Notes under the pieces: generated by a model
What the model was told of the DNA's origin: nothing
Database searches by the model: none
What the model saw: the letters and a program-made list of their open reading frames with translations, nothing else
Shown here: piece by piece, positions 1-5,762 of the stretch
Layout of the letters: every line of letters begins with the position of its first letter
Position numbering within the stretch: the stretch's first letter is position 1
Program-made: the position numbers and the translations under genes
Origin: Candidatus Uhrbacteria bacterium
Lineage (GTDB): Bacteria; Patescibacteriota; Patescibacteriia; UBA9934; UBA11717
Length of the DNA: 11,017 bases
Assembly: GCA_013203725.1 (NCBI GenBank)
Contig: JABMPK010000099.1
Span: forward strand, 1-11,017
Direction of reading: 5' to 3'

Positions 1-16
1 CACAAACGACTCGACA

Positions 17-47
17 CCCCCAGCGAAGTTCGCTGGGGGCGTTTTTT
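17..47 (+). terminator. Rho-independent terminator of a gene upstream of the window
   Basis: An 11-bp perfect stem pairs 17-27 with 29-39 (CCCCCAGCGAA with TTCGCTGGGGG) and is followed by CG and a run of six T. It closely resembles the terminators after the first and second array genes (945-976 and 1795-1830). The gene it serves is therefore probably another member of the array, lying left of the window; that link is inference. Confidence 0.9.
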
Positions 48-96
48 ATTGAGTATTTTCAATAGTCAATTAGGCAATTTTCAAGTGATTTTATCT

Positions 97-141
97 GGTG
101 ACAGGTACGGTACCGGGTACTGGGACAGTCCCCGTTCGGAT
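97..141. repeat. 45-bp palindromic box, left copy
   Basis: This box starts GGTGACAGGTACGGT and ends ACAGTCCCCGTTCGGAT. Aligned without gaps to 2793-2837 it matches at 32 of 45 positions, mostly in the two ends. It contains nested inverted repeats (GGTACC; GGGAC-A-GTCCC). The GGTGAC/GGTAC/GTCCCC vocabulary resembles REP palindromes mobilised by RAYT (IS200-like) transposases, but no transposase is present here. It sits 5 bp upstream of the -35 of the first array gene, so an operator role is the alternative. Confidence 0.6.
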
Positions 142-146
142 ATTTG

Positions 147-176
147 TTGACATGTTGTGTTCAGCTTGGTAATAAT
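147..176 (+). promoter_or_regulatory. Predicted promoter of the first array gene
   Basis: A perfect -35 TTGACA (147-152) is followed after 17-18 bp by TAATAAT (170-176). The predicted transcript starts near 183 and gives a leader of about 37 nt before the ATG at 220. Confidence 0.6.
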
Positions 177-207
177 TCAGCATCCGCATTGTCATGTAGG
201 CAGCGGG

Positions 208-215
208 AAAGGAGG
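208..215 (+). promoter_or_regulatory. Shine-Dalgarno deciding the start of the first array gene
   Basis: AAAGGAGG lies 4-5 nt before the ATG at 220. It selects this start over the in-frame ATG at 157, which lies between the -35 and -10 of the predicted promoter. The second array gene has an equivalent GGGAGG (1040-1045). Confidence 0.75.
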
Positions 216-219
216 CGCG

Positions 220-918
220 ATGAAGACGAACGAGGATTTTGGAGGCAAGGGCTTCTGGTTCAGCGTGCAACACCCAGGTGTGCTGTGGCTGAAGTTCGAG
301 AATGCGGTGTTCTGTGGGTTCACTGCGCCGAACTGGTGGCCGGGTAAGTCGCTCTGGCAGGCGTTCAAGTGGTTCAGTAGATTCACTGTGCTGTTGATGA
401 CTTTCGTGGCCATGATCGTCGTGTACGTGAAGGCAGGCGTCGCAATGCCAGTTCTGTACTCTCACACGTTGGCAGGGCTCTCCTTGTCAACGATTGTCAT
501 CTTGTTCTGCCTGATCGTCTTTTCCCCAGTTTGTCTGATGTGGGAGATGGCACTCACGTCTTGGCAGGTTCGACACCACGAGATCTGCATCTACAAGCTG
601 AGCGAGTACCGAGCGCAGATTGTGATCGTGAAGCCGGGAAGCGATTTTGTGGATGGCAAGGAAGTGTTCCGGATTCCCGTTAGTGCATTTTTCGGGAAGC
701 TGATCGACTACAACTCGTGGATGTTCTATGTGAGGCCCAACGGGATCGTAAGGATCAGTGACCGGCAAGGGCAGAGCCTTGATTTTGGTGGCAGTAATCC
801 GAACGCGGAAACGGTCAAGCAGCGTCTGCTATCCGAGCTGACAGAGTCGCTTGCTCCCGGTCTCCCAGATCGAGACAGTTGGTGGGGGATCATCCCGTAC
901 ATCAACAGCAGAGGCTGA
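220..918 (+). CDS. Two-helix membrane protein, array paralog 1
   Basis: I do not recognise the family. The 232 aa protein is homologous to the next two genes. Residues 11-40 hold block A (GFWF, QHPG at 17-20, NWW at 38-40). Two membrane helices follow at about 52-70 and 86-108. W115..RH (118-119) begins a C-terminal beta-rich region that includes block B, AFFGK (156-160) and YNSW (164-167), then D181 and LDF (187-189). There is no signal peptide, so the N-terminus and C-terminal domain are probably both cytoplasmic. The start at 220 is set by a strong Shine-Dalgarno and by gap-free alignment of its first 200 residues with paralog 2. The gene is monocistronic, with its own promoter (147-176) and terminator (945-976). 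The array looks more GC-rich than the envelope genes to its right. Its function is unknown; its topology recalls bacterial PH-domain membrane proteins, but no PH motif is evident. Confidence 0.85.
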   Translation: MKTNEDFGGKGFWFSVQHPGVLWLKFENAVFCGFTAPNWWPGKSLWQAFKWFSRFTVLLMTFVAMIVVYVKAGVAMPVLYSHTLAGLSLSTIVILFCLIVFSPVCLMWEMALTSWQVRHHEICIYKLSEYRAQIVIVKPGSDFVDGKEVFRIPVSAFFGKLIDYNSWMFYVRPNGIVRISDRQGQSLDFGGSNPNAETVKQRLLSELTESLAPGLPDRDSWWGIIPYINSRG

Positions 919-944
919 TTGCCGACAAGAAGACACACACAGCA

Positions 945-976
945 CCCCCATGCGGAACTCCGCTGGGGGCGTTTTT
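945..976 (+). terminator. Terminator of array paralog 1
   Basis: CCCCCA (945-950) pairs with TGGGGG (964-969). An inner GCGGA/TCCGC stem is offset by one bulged T (951), and GC plus G precede five T. The -35 of the next cassette overlaps the T-run. Confidence 0.88.
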
Positions 977-1003
977 GTCTGGACATACCCAAGTGTTTAT
1001 GAT
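975..1003 (+). promoter_or_regulatory. Predicted promoter of array paralog 2
   Basis: TTGTCT (975-980), a 17-bp spacer and TATGAT (998-1003). The -35 begins inside the terminator T-run, so termination of one cassette and initiation of the next are directly abutted. The expected leader is about 42 nt. Confidence 0.55.
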
Positions 1004-1039
1004 ATCAATCTCGTGTCCGAAAAAGTAAACAGGACAACA

Positions 1040-1045
1040 GGGAGG
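1040..1045 (+). promoter_or_regulatory. Shine-Dalgarno deciding the start of array paralog 2
   Basis: GGGAGG lies 6 nt before the ATG at 1052. It rules out longer in-frame starts reaching back to 851, which would run through paralog 1 and its terminator. Confidence 0.75.
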
Positions 1046-1051
1046 CGAGTT

Positions 1052-1777
1052 ATGGCTATTGAACGAGACTGGAGTACCAGTGGGTTCTGGTTCTACGCGC
1101 AGCATCCAGGCGTGATGCTGCTGAAGCTTGAGAAGGTGACGTTCGGTGGGTTCTCGATGCCGAAGTGGTGGCCTCGGGAGATCCTGTGGAAGCTGTTTGT
1201 GAAGGTAAGCATCTTGAGTGTCTGGGCAGTAGTGTTTTTTGGGCTCCTGTACGCGTGGGTCACGACGTTTCCAATTTCGGCGATTTCCGAGGAAGCAAAG
1301 GGAACGTTTCAAGCGCTGTCGGCCGTGATGGGTATGTGCATCATGGTTGCTGCAAGCGGAGCGGCGATTCTATGCGAAAAGCTCTCGGAGGTCTGGACAC
1401 AGCGACATCAGAAGATCTACATCATCGACATGGGCTGCAAGAGGGCCAGGCTCTACATCCAGCCCGAGCCTCCAGTGGGAATGGAACACAAGATCCTGTT
1501 CAAGGCTTCGCTGCATGCTTTCTTTGGGAAGAGGTCTGGCTACAACGGCTGGAAGTTCTACAGCGAAAACCTGATTGAGCTCAAGGTGGTGGATGGCGAA
1601 CGGTGCCTGCTGAAGTTCTCCACGCTGTTCCTGGATGAATCGGAGATGCTTCTGCTGTTTGCTCTCTCTGAGTCCCTTGTTCCGGATGGCCCCCATAGCG
1701 TACTTTGGAGGACCGTTCTCAGGATCATCACGCCAGACGACCTGAAGAAAAGACCAGCAGCTGCAAGCCGGCGCTGA
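1052..1777 (+). CDS. Two-helix membrane protein, array paralog 2
   Basis: This 241 aa protein aligns with paralog 1 without gaps for about 200 residues, with roughly a quarter of positions identical by eye. Block A comprises GFWF (11-14), QHPG (17-20) and KWW (38-40). Membrane helices lie at about 52-71 and 88-108. W115..RH (118-119) is conserved. Block B comprises AFFGK (156-160) and YNGWKFY (164-170), followed by a D/LLKF strand (181-189). The C-terminus aligns again around ALSESLVPDG and then adds a basic tail, KKRPAAASRR, absent from paralog 1. The helices are poorly conserved while both cytoplasmic blocks are kept, which points to selection on the soluble parts. The gene is monocistronic, between its own promoter (975-1003) and terminator (1795-1830). 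The function is unknown. Confidence 0.85.
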   Translation: MAIERDWSTSGFWFYAQHPGVMLLKLEKVTFGGFSMPKWWPREILWKLFVKVSILSVWAVVFFGLLYAWVTTFPISAISEEAKGTFQALSAVMGMCIMVAASGAAILCEKLSEVWTQRHQKIYIIDMGCKRARLYIQPEPPVGMEHKILFKASLHAFFGKRSGYNGWKFYSENLIELKVVDGERCLLKFSTLFLDESEMLLLFALSESLVPDGPHSVLWRTVLRIITPDDLKKRPAAASRR

Positions 1778-1794
1778 TCTATCACGACACGACA

Positions 1795-1830
1795 ACCCCC
1801 GCGCGAACTTCGCCGGGGTGTTTTATTTTG
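1795..1830 (+). terminator. Terminator of array paralog 2
   Basis: ACCCC (1795-1799) pairs with GGGGT (1815-1819), and GCG with CGC inside a C/C mismatch. TTTTATTTT follows. It is a diverged version of the terminators at 17-47 and 945-976, sharing the CGAACTTCGC-like core. Confidence 0.8.
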
Positions 1831-1836
1831 GGGCTA

Positions 1837-1865
1837 TTGACAATCGCGAAAAAAAATGTTAAGAA
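1837..1865 (+). promoter_or_regulatory. Possible promoter of array paralog 3
   Basis: A perfect TTGACA (1837-1842) is followed after 17 bp by a poor -10, TAAGAA (1860-1865). As with the other cassettes, the -35 lies just after the preceding terminator. It predicts an unusually long leader of about 130 nt. Confidence 0.4.
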
Positions 1866-2000
1866 AAGTGTAGTCATCAAAACCGTCGATAGAGTGGCTA
1901 GGCTGTTAGTCTCAGTGCCACGCCACTTCTTGAGCACTGTTGTGGCCATTCAGGTTACAGGAGAAGCCTTCCGGGCAGTTCAAGAGACGGATACGAGTAA

Positions 2001-2699
2001 ATGATGGGTAAGGAAAAAAGTTGGTTGTTCTACCTGTGTCACCCGGGTGCAGTGATTCTGGCTGTTGAGAATAGGTGCTTCGGTTGGTTGGTCGTTCCAG
2101 AATGGTGCAAGGCCGACTGGTGCAAACTGGTAATGAGTAACATACATGCATTTACACCAGGTATGCTTGTGTGTCTACTCGTGATCCCGAACGAAGTGGT
2201 GCTGCGACAAGTCTTGGGCGAACTGTACGGCCCACTGTTCATGGCATCTGTGATCATGGCACCCATCGCATGGTGGATGTGGAGAGTTGCGTGGAGTGAA
2301 AGGCAAGACGTGATCTGCTTGTTCGGCGACGTAGATGGTGGAGCAATGATCTTCATGGGGCATAGAGAGAAAGCGCCCAGAGCAGATGGACCTTGGGAAA
2401 AAAAGATCACGATCCCTAGGCACCGGTTCTTCGGTAGAATGTGGCGCTACAGTGGCTGGAAGCTATCGCAGGACAGATTCACAGACAAGCTAGTGGTTAT
2501 CGACCCGATTGGGCAGAGGTTGCACTTTTCACGGCTAGAACACTATTCTTACCGGAGAAATCTGCTACTCTGGATCATTCAGGCGATCATCTGGGAACGG
2601 AAGACAGGGGCCAACCTGTTGGTTCTGGCGGAAAAGCATGCTGAAGAGTACGCCTCCCGATGCTCGACAGAAGCCGCGAAAGTAGCCAAGAGAAGCTGA
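2001..2699 (+). CDS. Two-helix membrane protein, array paralog 3 (most diverged)
   Basis: This 232 aa protein has the same architecture as the two preceding genes. Block A is shortened at the N-terminus: WLF (8-10), HPG (14-16), a conserved glutamate (23) and PEW (33-35). Helices lie at about 50-66 and 78-97. Block B comprises RFFGR (142-146), Y150-SGWK (151-154), ID (167-168) and RLHF (173-176). The C-terminal part departs from the other copies: it ends in an Ala/Lys/Glu-rich, probably helical tail (about 205-232) after a tryptophan-rich stretch. An in-frame TAA immediately precedes ATG 2001. A second ATG at 2004 is an alternative start. No clear Shine-Dalgarno is seen, unlike paralogs 1 and 2. 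The gene is monocistronic, with the strongest terminator of the array (2728-2766). The function is unknown. Confidence 0.82.
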   Translation: MMGKEKSWLFYLCHPGAVILAVENRCFGWLVVPEWCKADWCKLVMSNIHAFTPGMLVCLLVIPNEVVLRQVLGELYGPLFMASVIMAPIAWWMWRVAWSERQDVICLFGDVDGGAMIFMGHREKAPRADGPWEKKITIPRHRFFGRMWRYSGWKLSQDRFTDKLVVIDPIGQRLHFSRLEHYSYRRNLLLWIIQAIIWERKTGANLLVLAEKHAEEYASRCSTEAAKVAKRS

Positions 2700-2727
2700 G
2701 CCTTACAGAAGGAACAGTAAATATCGT

Positions 2728-2766
2728 CGCCCAGCACTACGACCTAGTAGTGCTGGGCGGTTTTTT
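2728..2766 (+). terminator. Terminator of array paralog 3
   Basis: A 13-bp perfect stem (CGCCCAGCACTAC, 2728-2740, with 2747-2759) encloses the loop GACCTA, followed by G and six T. Its sequence is unrelated to the other three array terminators, so it closes the array independently. Confidence 0.93.
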
Positions 2767-2771
2767 ATTTT

Positions 2772-2782
2772 GTGACAGGAAC
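2772..2782. repeat. Extra partial copy of the palindromic-box motif
   Basis: GTGACAGGAAC differs at one position from GTGACAGGTAC at 98-108 and recurs 22 bp later as GTGACGGGTAC (2794-2804). This suggests that the right-hand box is part of a small degenerate cluster. Confidence 0.4.
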
Positions 2783-2792
2783 CTATACGATT

Positions 2793-2837
2793 GGTGACGG
2801 GTACGGTGACTGCCCCCACGACTGTCACCGTACGGAT
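2793..2837. repeat. 45-bp palindromic box, right copy
   Basis: This copy has the same length as 97-141 and matches it at 32 of 45 positions. It contains a perfect 10-bp inverted repeat, GTACGGTGAC (2801-2810) with GTCACCGTAC (2824-2833), around a 13-nt C-rich loop. It lies between the terminator of the last array gene and the promoter of the SpoIID gene. It is either a REP-like element or an operator. Confidence 0.65.
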
Positions 2838-2851
2838 GCGGTGCGTATAAT
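2822..2851 (+). promoter_or_regulatory. Possible distal promoter of the SpoIID gene
   Basis: TATAAT (2846-2851) is a perfect -10. CTGTCA (2822-2827) lies 18 bp before it as a weak -35, inside the right arm of the palindromic box. If it is active, the box could act as an operator on it. Confidence 0.35.
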
Positions 2852-2866
2852 TTATGTATTCACAAC

Positions 2867-2895
2867 TTGACAAACGGCTTTTTTCGTGTTATTGT
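2867..2895 (+). promoter_or_regulatory. Predicted proximal promoter of the SpoIID gene
   Basis: TTGACA (2867-2872), a 17-bp spacer and TATTGT (2890-2895). The predicted start is near 2902, giving a leader of about 26 nt that contains a seven-codon open frame (2908-2931). Confidence 0.6.
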
Positions 2896-2927
2896 AGGTT
2901 TACCGCGATGATAGATCATAGTACAAA

Positions 2928-5012
2928 ATGATGTTCGAAGACCGTAACCTTCACGACACTATCAAACGCGCACATGCTTATCATGTTGCGAATGTTGATA
3001 ATGCGGAGATGAACCGCGACAAGAGTATGAAAGATATCCTGACTGACCGTTGGGAGCTGATCTCTCATCTTCTTGCCGCGTTTTTTCTTTTGATTGCAAT
3101 GTCCCTCGCATTGTCATTCTTTGAATCATCTGTAAACGTATCTAACGATACACAAACTGTTCCAGTTACGTTCAGTGTGGCGAGCGTGGCGAATGCAATG
3201 TTGGGGATCAATACGGCTCATGCACGAGAAGGTTACGATGGCATTGTTGTGAGCACGGAGCCGAGTAAGATCAGTGTGAGTAATGGGGAAGCTAAAGCTG
3301 TTCGAATCCAAGTAAAGAATACTGGGAGCGAGACTTGGTACAGAGAAGGCGCAAACTATATTTCTGCGTACACGTACGAACCCAAGTATCATGTCAGTCC
3401 ACTCCGTGGTCCAAAGTGGCGGTCGGATCACCAAGTAGGAACATTGATGGAGAAGTCAGTTGCACCGGGCCAGATTGGTACGGTGGAACTTTTTGTTTTT
3501 GGTCCGCCGGGGTTTGAAGGCGAATTAACTGAGTATTTTCGACTTTCTGCGGAGTATGTGTCGTGGATTGGTGGGTCGGTGGCAGTGAATGTGAGCGTTA
3601 CGTCTGCTGTAGGGGCGCCATTATCTGCGCCCGCACCAGCAGATGCCAGTAATGCTAGCGCGGACGCGCAGAAGGGCGTCCCTACGTCGCCGGAAGACAC
3701 TGGATACAACGGCTTTTTGCTTATGAAGAGCGCGAAGAGCGTCAGCGTTCGTGCAAATGAGGAGGTTTCTATTCGTGCGAGTTTCAAGAATTCGGGAACG
3801 AAGACTTGGAGTGCATACGAATTGGTGCCTGTCGTGTCGGCTCTGGCTTCTGTTGGTGACGAGGTATCGTATTACCATCCTTCATGGACGTCGAATCAGA
3901 TTGCAACATCGGCAAATGGTATGACGGTAGCTCCTGGGAGTGTTGAAAGGATTGACCTTACGTTCCGCGCGCCGAATAAATCCGGAATTTACACCGCAGC
4001 TTTCCAACTCGTCGTGGACGGCACAATTATCCCAGACGCAGTTGTAGAGCTTCCAGTTGAAGTCACAAGCAATGCAGCTCAGCTCCTAGACGCGCCAAAG
4101 AAAATCGCACCGCTTACACAGACTGTTTATCGCGAAGGTGTGCAGATTGAGGAGCCGCGCGTTAGAGTCGGGATCGAGATCTTGGAAGCGGTCGCAGTGT
4201 TTACAGCAAACACAGACGTCACAGTAGTTGAGTCCGAAGTCGGATACGAGCGATTCGTTATTCCGGCCGGGCAAGTAATGGAGGTAAACTTTAACGGATC
4301 AAAATACGTTTTCAAATCAGGAGATATTTTACACGTCGCAGATTCGTTCCTACGGTTCGAGGGGAAGAACGAAGATACGGTTTTTACAATATCAAGCCGC
4401 GACGACATTCGGTCGTGGAACAAGTCTTTGAACGACAACACGTTCCGAGACACATTGGAGGTTCGATTCAACAACGTTAAAGATCGAACATGGCTGATCA
4501 ATGAGTTGCCGATAGAGAAATATCTTCGCGGTATAGACGAGACTAGTGACTACGCGCCGGAGGAATACCACAAGACCTTGTACACGTCAGCTCGAACATA
4601 TGCGACGTACGCGTGGGAGACAAAGACAAAGTACGCTGGTGAGCATATCGACATGCGATCAAGCACGTACGATCAGGTGTATCACGGGTACGGTGCGGAG
4701 ACACGCCGGCCAAATGTGGTGAAGGCGGTAGAAGACACTGCCGGGCAAACGATTCAGTATGACGGCGAGACTATCATTGCGGCATACTTTTCACGATCAG
4801 ACGGACGAACACGATCATGGAAGAGCGTTTGGGGACGAGAGGTTCCCTACGCGCAGTCAGTGAGCGTTCCATGTGAGGTTGGAAGAGTGAAGTGGGGGCA
4901 CGGTGTTGGACTGTCGGCTGGAGGGGCGCTTTGTATGGCGGACGACGGATCGACTTACGACGAGATACTTAAATACTTCTATACGGGCGTTGAGTTAATC
5001 AAGCGGTGGTAA
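2928..5012 (+). CDS. Membrane-anchored SpoIID/LytB-domain protein with two FW-type Ig-like domains
   Basis: SpoIID-family enzymes cleave peptidoglycan glycan strands as lytic transglycosylases. In this 694 aa protein, about 44 cytoplasmic residues precede a membrane helix (about 45-64). Two FW (Nbr1-type) Ig-like domains follow at about 105-226 and 262-382; each has an NTG..TW-like strand (NTGSETW 131-137; NSGTKTW 288-294) and a later APG turn. An Ala/Pro/Ser linker lies between them. The SpoIID domain spans about 405-694: LPIEKYLRG (527-535), SARTYATY (554-561), QVYHGYG (583-589), HGVGLS (658-663) and a closing EILKYFYTG. Counting back from RTY, Glu538 falls where the family's catalytic Glu lies. 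The usual SQYGA after the HGxG motif is replaced by SAGGA. ATG 2928 has no clear Shine-Dalgarno; 2931 or 3009 are alternatives. The Ig-like domains probably bind wall polymer or a partner. Its own promoter and terminator make it monocistronic. Confidence 0.9.
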   Translation: MMFEDRNLHDTIKRAHAYHVANVDNAEMNRDKSMKDILTDRWELISHLLAAFFLLIAMSLALSFFESSVNVSNDTQTVPVTFSVASVANAMLGINTAHAREGYDGIVVSTEPSKISVSNGEAKAVRIQVKNTGSETWYREGANYISAYTYEPKYHVSPLRGPKWRSDHQVGTLMEKSVAPGQIGTVELFVFGPPGFEGELTEYFRLSAEYVSWIGGSVAVNVSVTSAVGAPLSAPAPADASNASADAQKGVPTSPEDTGYNGFLLMKSAKSVSVRANEEVSIRASFKNSGTKTWSAYELVPVVSALASVGDEVSYYHPSWTSNQIATSANGMTVAPGSVERIDLTFRAPNKSGIYTAAFQLVVDGTIIPDAVVELPVEVTSNAAQLLDAPKKIAPLTQTVYREGVQIEEPRVRVGIEILEAVAVFTANTDVTVVESEVGYERFVIPAGQVMEVNFNGSKYVFKSGDILHVADSFLRFEGKNEDTVFTISSRDDIRSWNKSLNDNTFRDTLEVRFNNVKDRTWLINELPIEKYLRGIDETSDYAPEEYHKTLYTSARTYATYAWETKTKYAGEHIDMRSSTYDQVYHGYGAETRRPNVVKAVEDTAGQTIQYDGETIIAAYFSRSDGRTRSWKSVWGREVPYAQSVSVPCEVGRVKWGHGVGLSAGGALCMADDGSTYDEILKYFYTGVELIKRW

Positions 5013-5038
5013 AACCGAGGGTGACCCTCGGTTTTTTT
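5013..5038 (+). terminator. Terminator of the SpoIID gene
   Basis: AACCGAGGG (5013-5021) pairs with CCCTCGGTT (5025-5033) around the loop TGA, within a run of seven T. It starts directly after the stop codon. Confidence 0.92.
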
Positions 5039-5040
5039 GT

Positions 5041-5072
5041 AAAAAAAGACCCATCTCAGTAGTAGAGGTGGG
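5041..5072 (-). terminator. Terminator of the minus-strand orphan gene
   Basis: Read on the minus strand, CCCACCTC (5072-5065) pairs with GAGATGGG (5057-5050), with one wobble pair and a 7-nt loop. It is followed by TC and seven T (5047-5041). It sits back to back with the plus-strand terminator of the SpoIID gene. Confidence 0.85.
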
Positions 5073-5087
5073 ATGATGTGTAGCCAA

Positions 5088-5657
5088 CTAGTTCAGCATC
5101 CTGCGAAGGGATTCCAAGGCCGACGCCTTTGCATCTTCTGTGCGCTTGTTGCCATGACCATTGAACCCCTCAACCAGTGTCGTGAGGAGATGGAGGTAGT
5201 GAGGCGCTTTTGCAGTGAACGCTCTGGCTTCCTGATCCAGTCGCTCGCTGTCGCATACGGACTTTCTCCAGTCGTCGTCGAGACGGAGAGCGTCCATAAA
5301 CCACAGGACTCGTCGTCCGTCTGGAAACACGTCGTACGCGAACCAGAACATCGGGGGTGAGGTGTTGAGCTGAAAGACCTTCACCGCCAGCGTCGGCGCG
5401 TTGAACCCCTTCCGACCCTGAGGCGTTCCGGTTGCCGCTACGAGCAGAGGGAGCCTGGCCTGCTGACCGCGCGCAATGAACTCTTCGTCCTTCGTAGCAA
5501 GGCATAGGGCTGCAGAACCATGTGGAAATCTGCCTCCAACTGCTCGCAACAGGGCTGTCTCGATGCCAGGGAAATCAATCGGGATCTCCGTGGTAGTCTG
5601 AATCTCTCGAAGTAGCTGCTGAAACGCGTCCCAATGGCTGTCCGTGATAGTGTTCAT
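5088..5657 (-). CDS. Hypothetical soluble protein (189 aa), family not recognised
   Basis: The protein is 189 aa with no signal peptide or membrane helix. An alpha-helical start (about 8-20) leads into a mixed central region: a short hydrophobic strand LPLLVAATGT (69-78), the aromatic-rich PPMFWFAYDVFPDGRR, and LWFMDALRLDDDWRK. The C-terminal part (about 135-189) is predicted helical. I see no catalytic motif. The start is supported by GGAGGA (5665-5670 on the minus strand), 7 nt upstream of ATG. It is monocistronic, with its own terminator, and is transcribed against both neighbours. By eye it is richer in GC than the envelope genes on either side, closer to the array at 220-2699, which fits a later insertion into the envelope locus. 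That history is inference. Confidence 0.8.
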   Translation of the reverse strand: MNTITDSHWDAFQQLLREIQTTTEIPIDFPGIETALLRAVGGRFPHGSAALCLATKDEEFIARGQQARLPLLVAATGTPQGRKGFNAPTLAVKVFQLNTSPPMFWFAYDVFPDGRRVLWFMDALRLDDDWRKSVCDSERLDQEARAFTAKAPHYLHLLTTLVEGFNGHGNKRTEDAKASALESLRRMLN

Positions 5658-5691
5658 TCTTCATTCCTCCGTATGTGTGCTCAGGTTTCTT

Positions 5692-5697
5692 ATCATA
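5692..5697 (-). promoter_or_regulatory. Possible -10 of the minus-strand orphan gene
   Basis: TATGAT on the minus strand lies about 35 nt upstream of the start at 5657. I find no convincing -35 at the right distance. Confidence 0.3.
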
Positions 5698-5723
5698 TGT
5701 TGAGCCGCAGGGCAATACCGAAC

Positions 5724-5754
5724 ATGACAATGTTCTCCCCATATTTGGTATACT
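5724..5754 (+). promoter_or_regulatory. Extended -10 promoter of the Tat-protein/carboxypeptidase operon
   Basis: TGGTATACT (5746-5754) is an extended -10. ATGACA (5724-5729) is a possible -35 at a long spacing of 19 bp. The expected transcription start is within about 2 nt of the ATG at 5763, so the mRNA would be leaderless or nearly so. Confidence 0.6.
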
Positions 5755-5762
5755 GTTTTCAT

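Noticed and set aside
157..219. 21-codon N-terminal extension of array paralog 1 (start at 157)
   Set aside because: It would begin between the predicted -35 and -10, has no Shine-Dalgarno, and has no counterpart in paralog 2; the ATG at 220 has AAAGGAGG.
851..1051. 67-codon N-terminal extension of array paralog 2
   Set aside because: It would read through the end of paralog 1, its terminator and the promoter of paralog 2. The start at 1052 has a Shine-Dalgarno and aligns residue for residue with paralog 1.
1880..1960. Riboswitch-like structure in the leader of paralog 3
   Set aside because: GCCAC/GTGGC and similar short complementary pieces exist, but I can match no known riboswitch core and the pairings are too short to support a call.
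1705..2004. 99-codon open frame overlapping the end of paralog 2
   Set aside because: It overlaps paralog 2 in another frame and crosses its terminator; only the part after 1872 is considered, as a weak leader-peptide idea.
1..2840. CRISPR array or insertion sequence
   Set aside because: The repeated units are whole diverged genes with terminators and a pair of 45-bp boxes. There are no regularly spaced short repeats and no transposase in any frame.
5073..5505. Open frames on both strands inside the orphan gene at 5088-5657
   Set aside because: Shadows of a GC-rich gene; the 189 aa frame alone has a Shine-Dalgarno and a matching terminator.
5634..5762. 43-codon extension of the Tat protein
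   Set aside because: It lies upstream of the predicted promoter, overlaps the divergent gene and would bury the twin-arginine signal.
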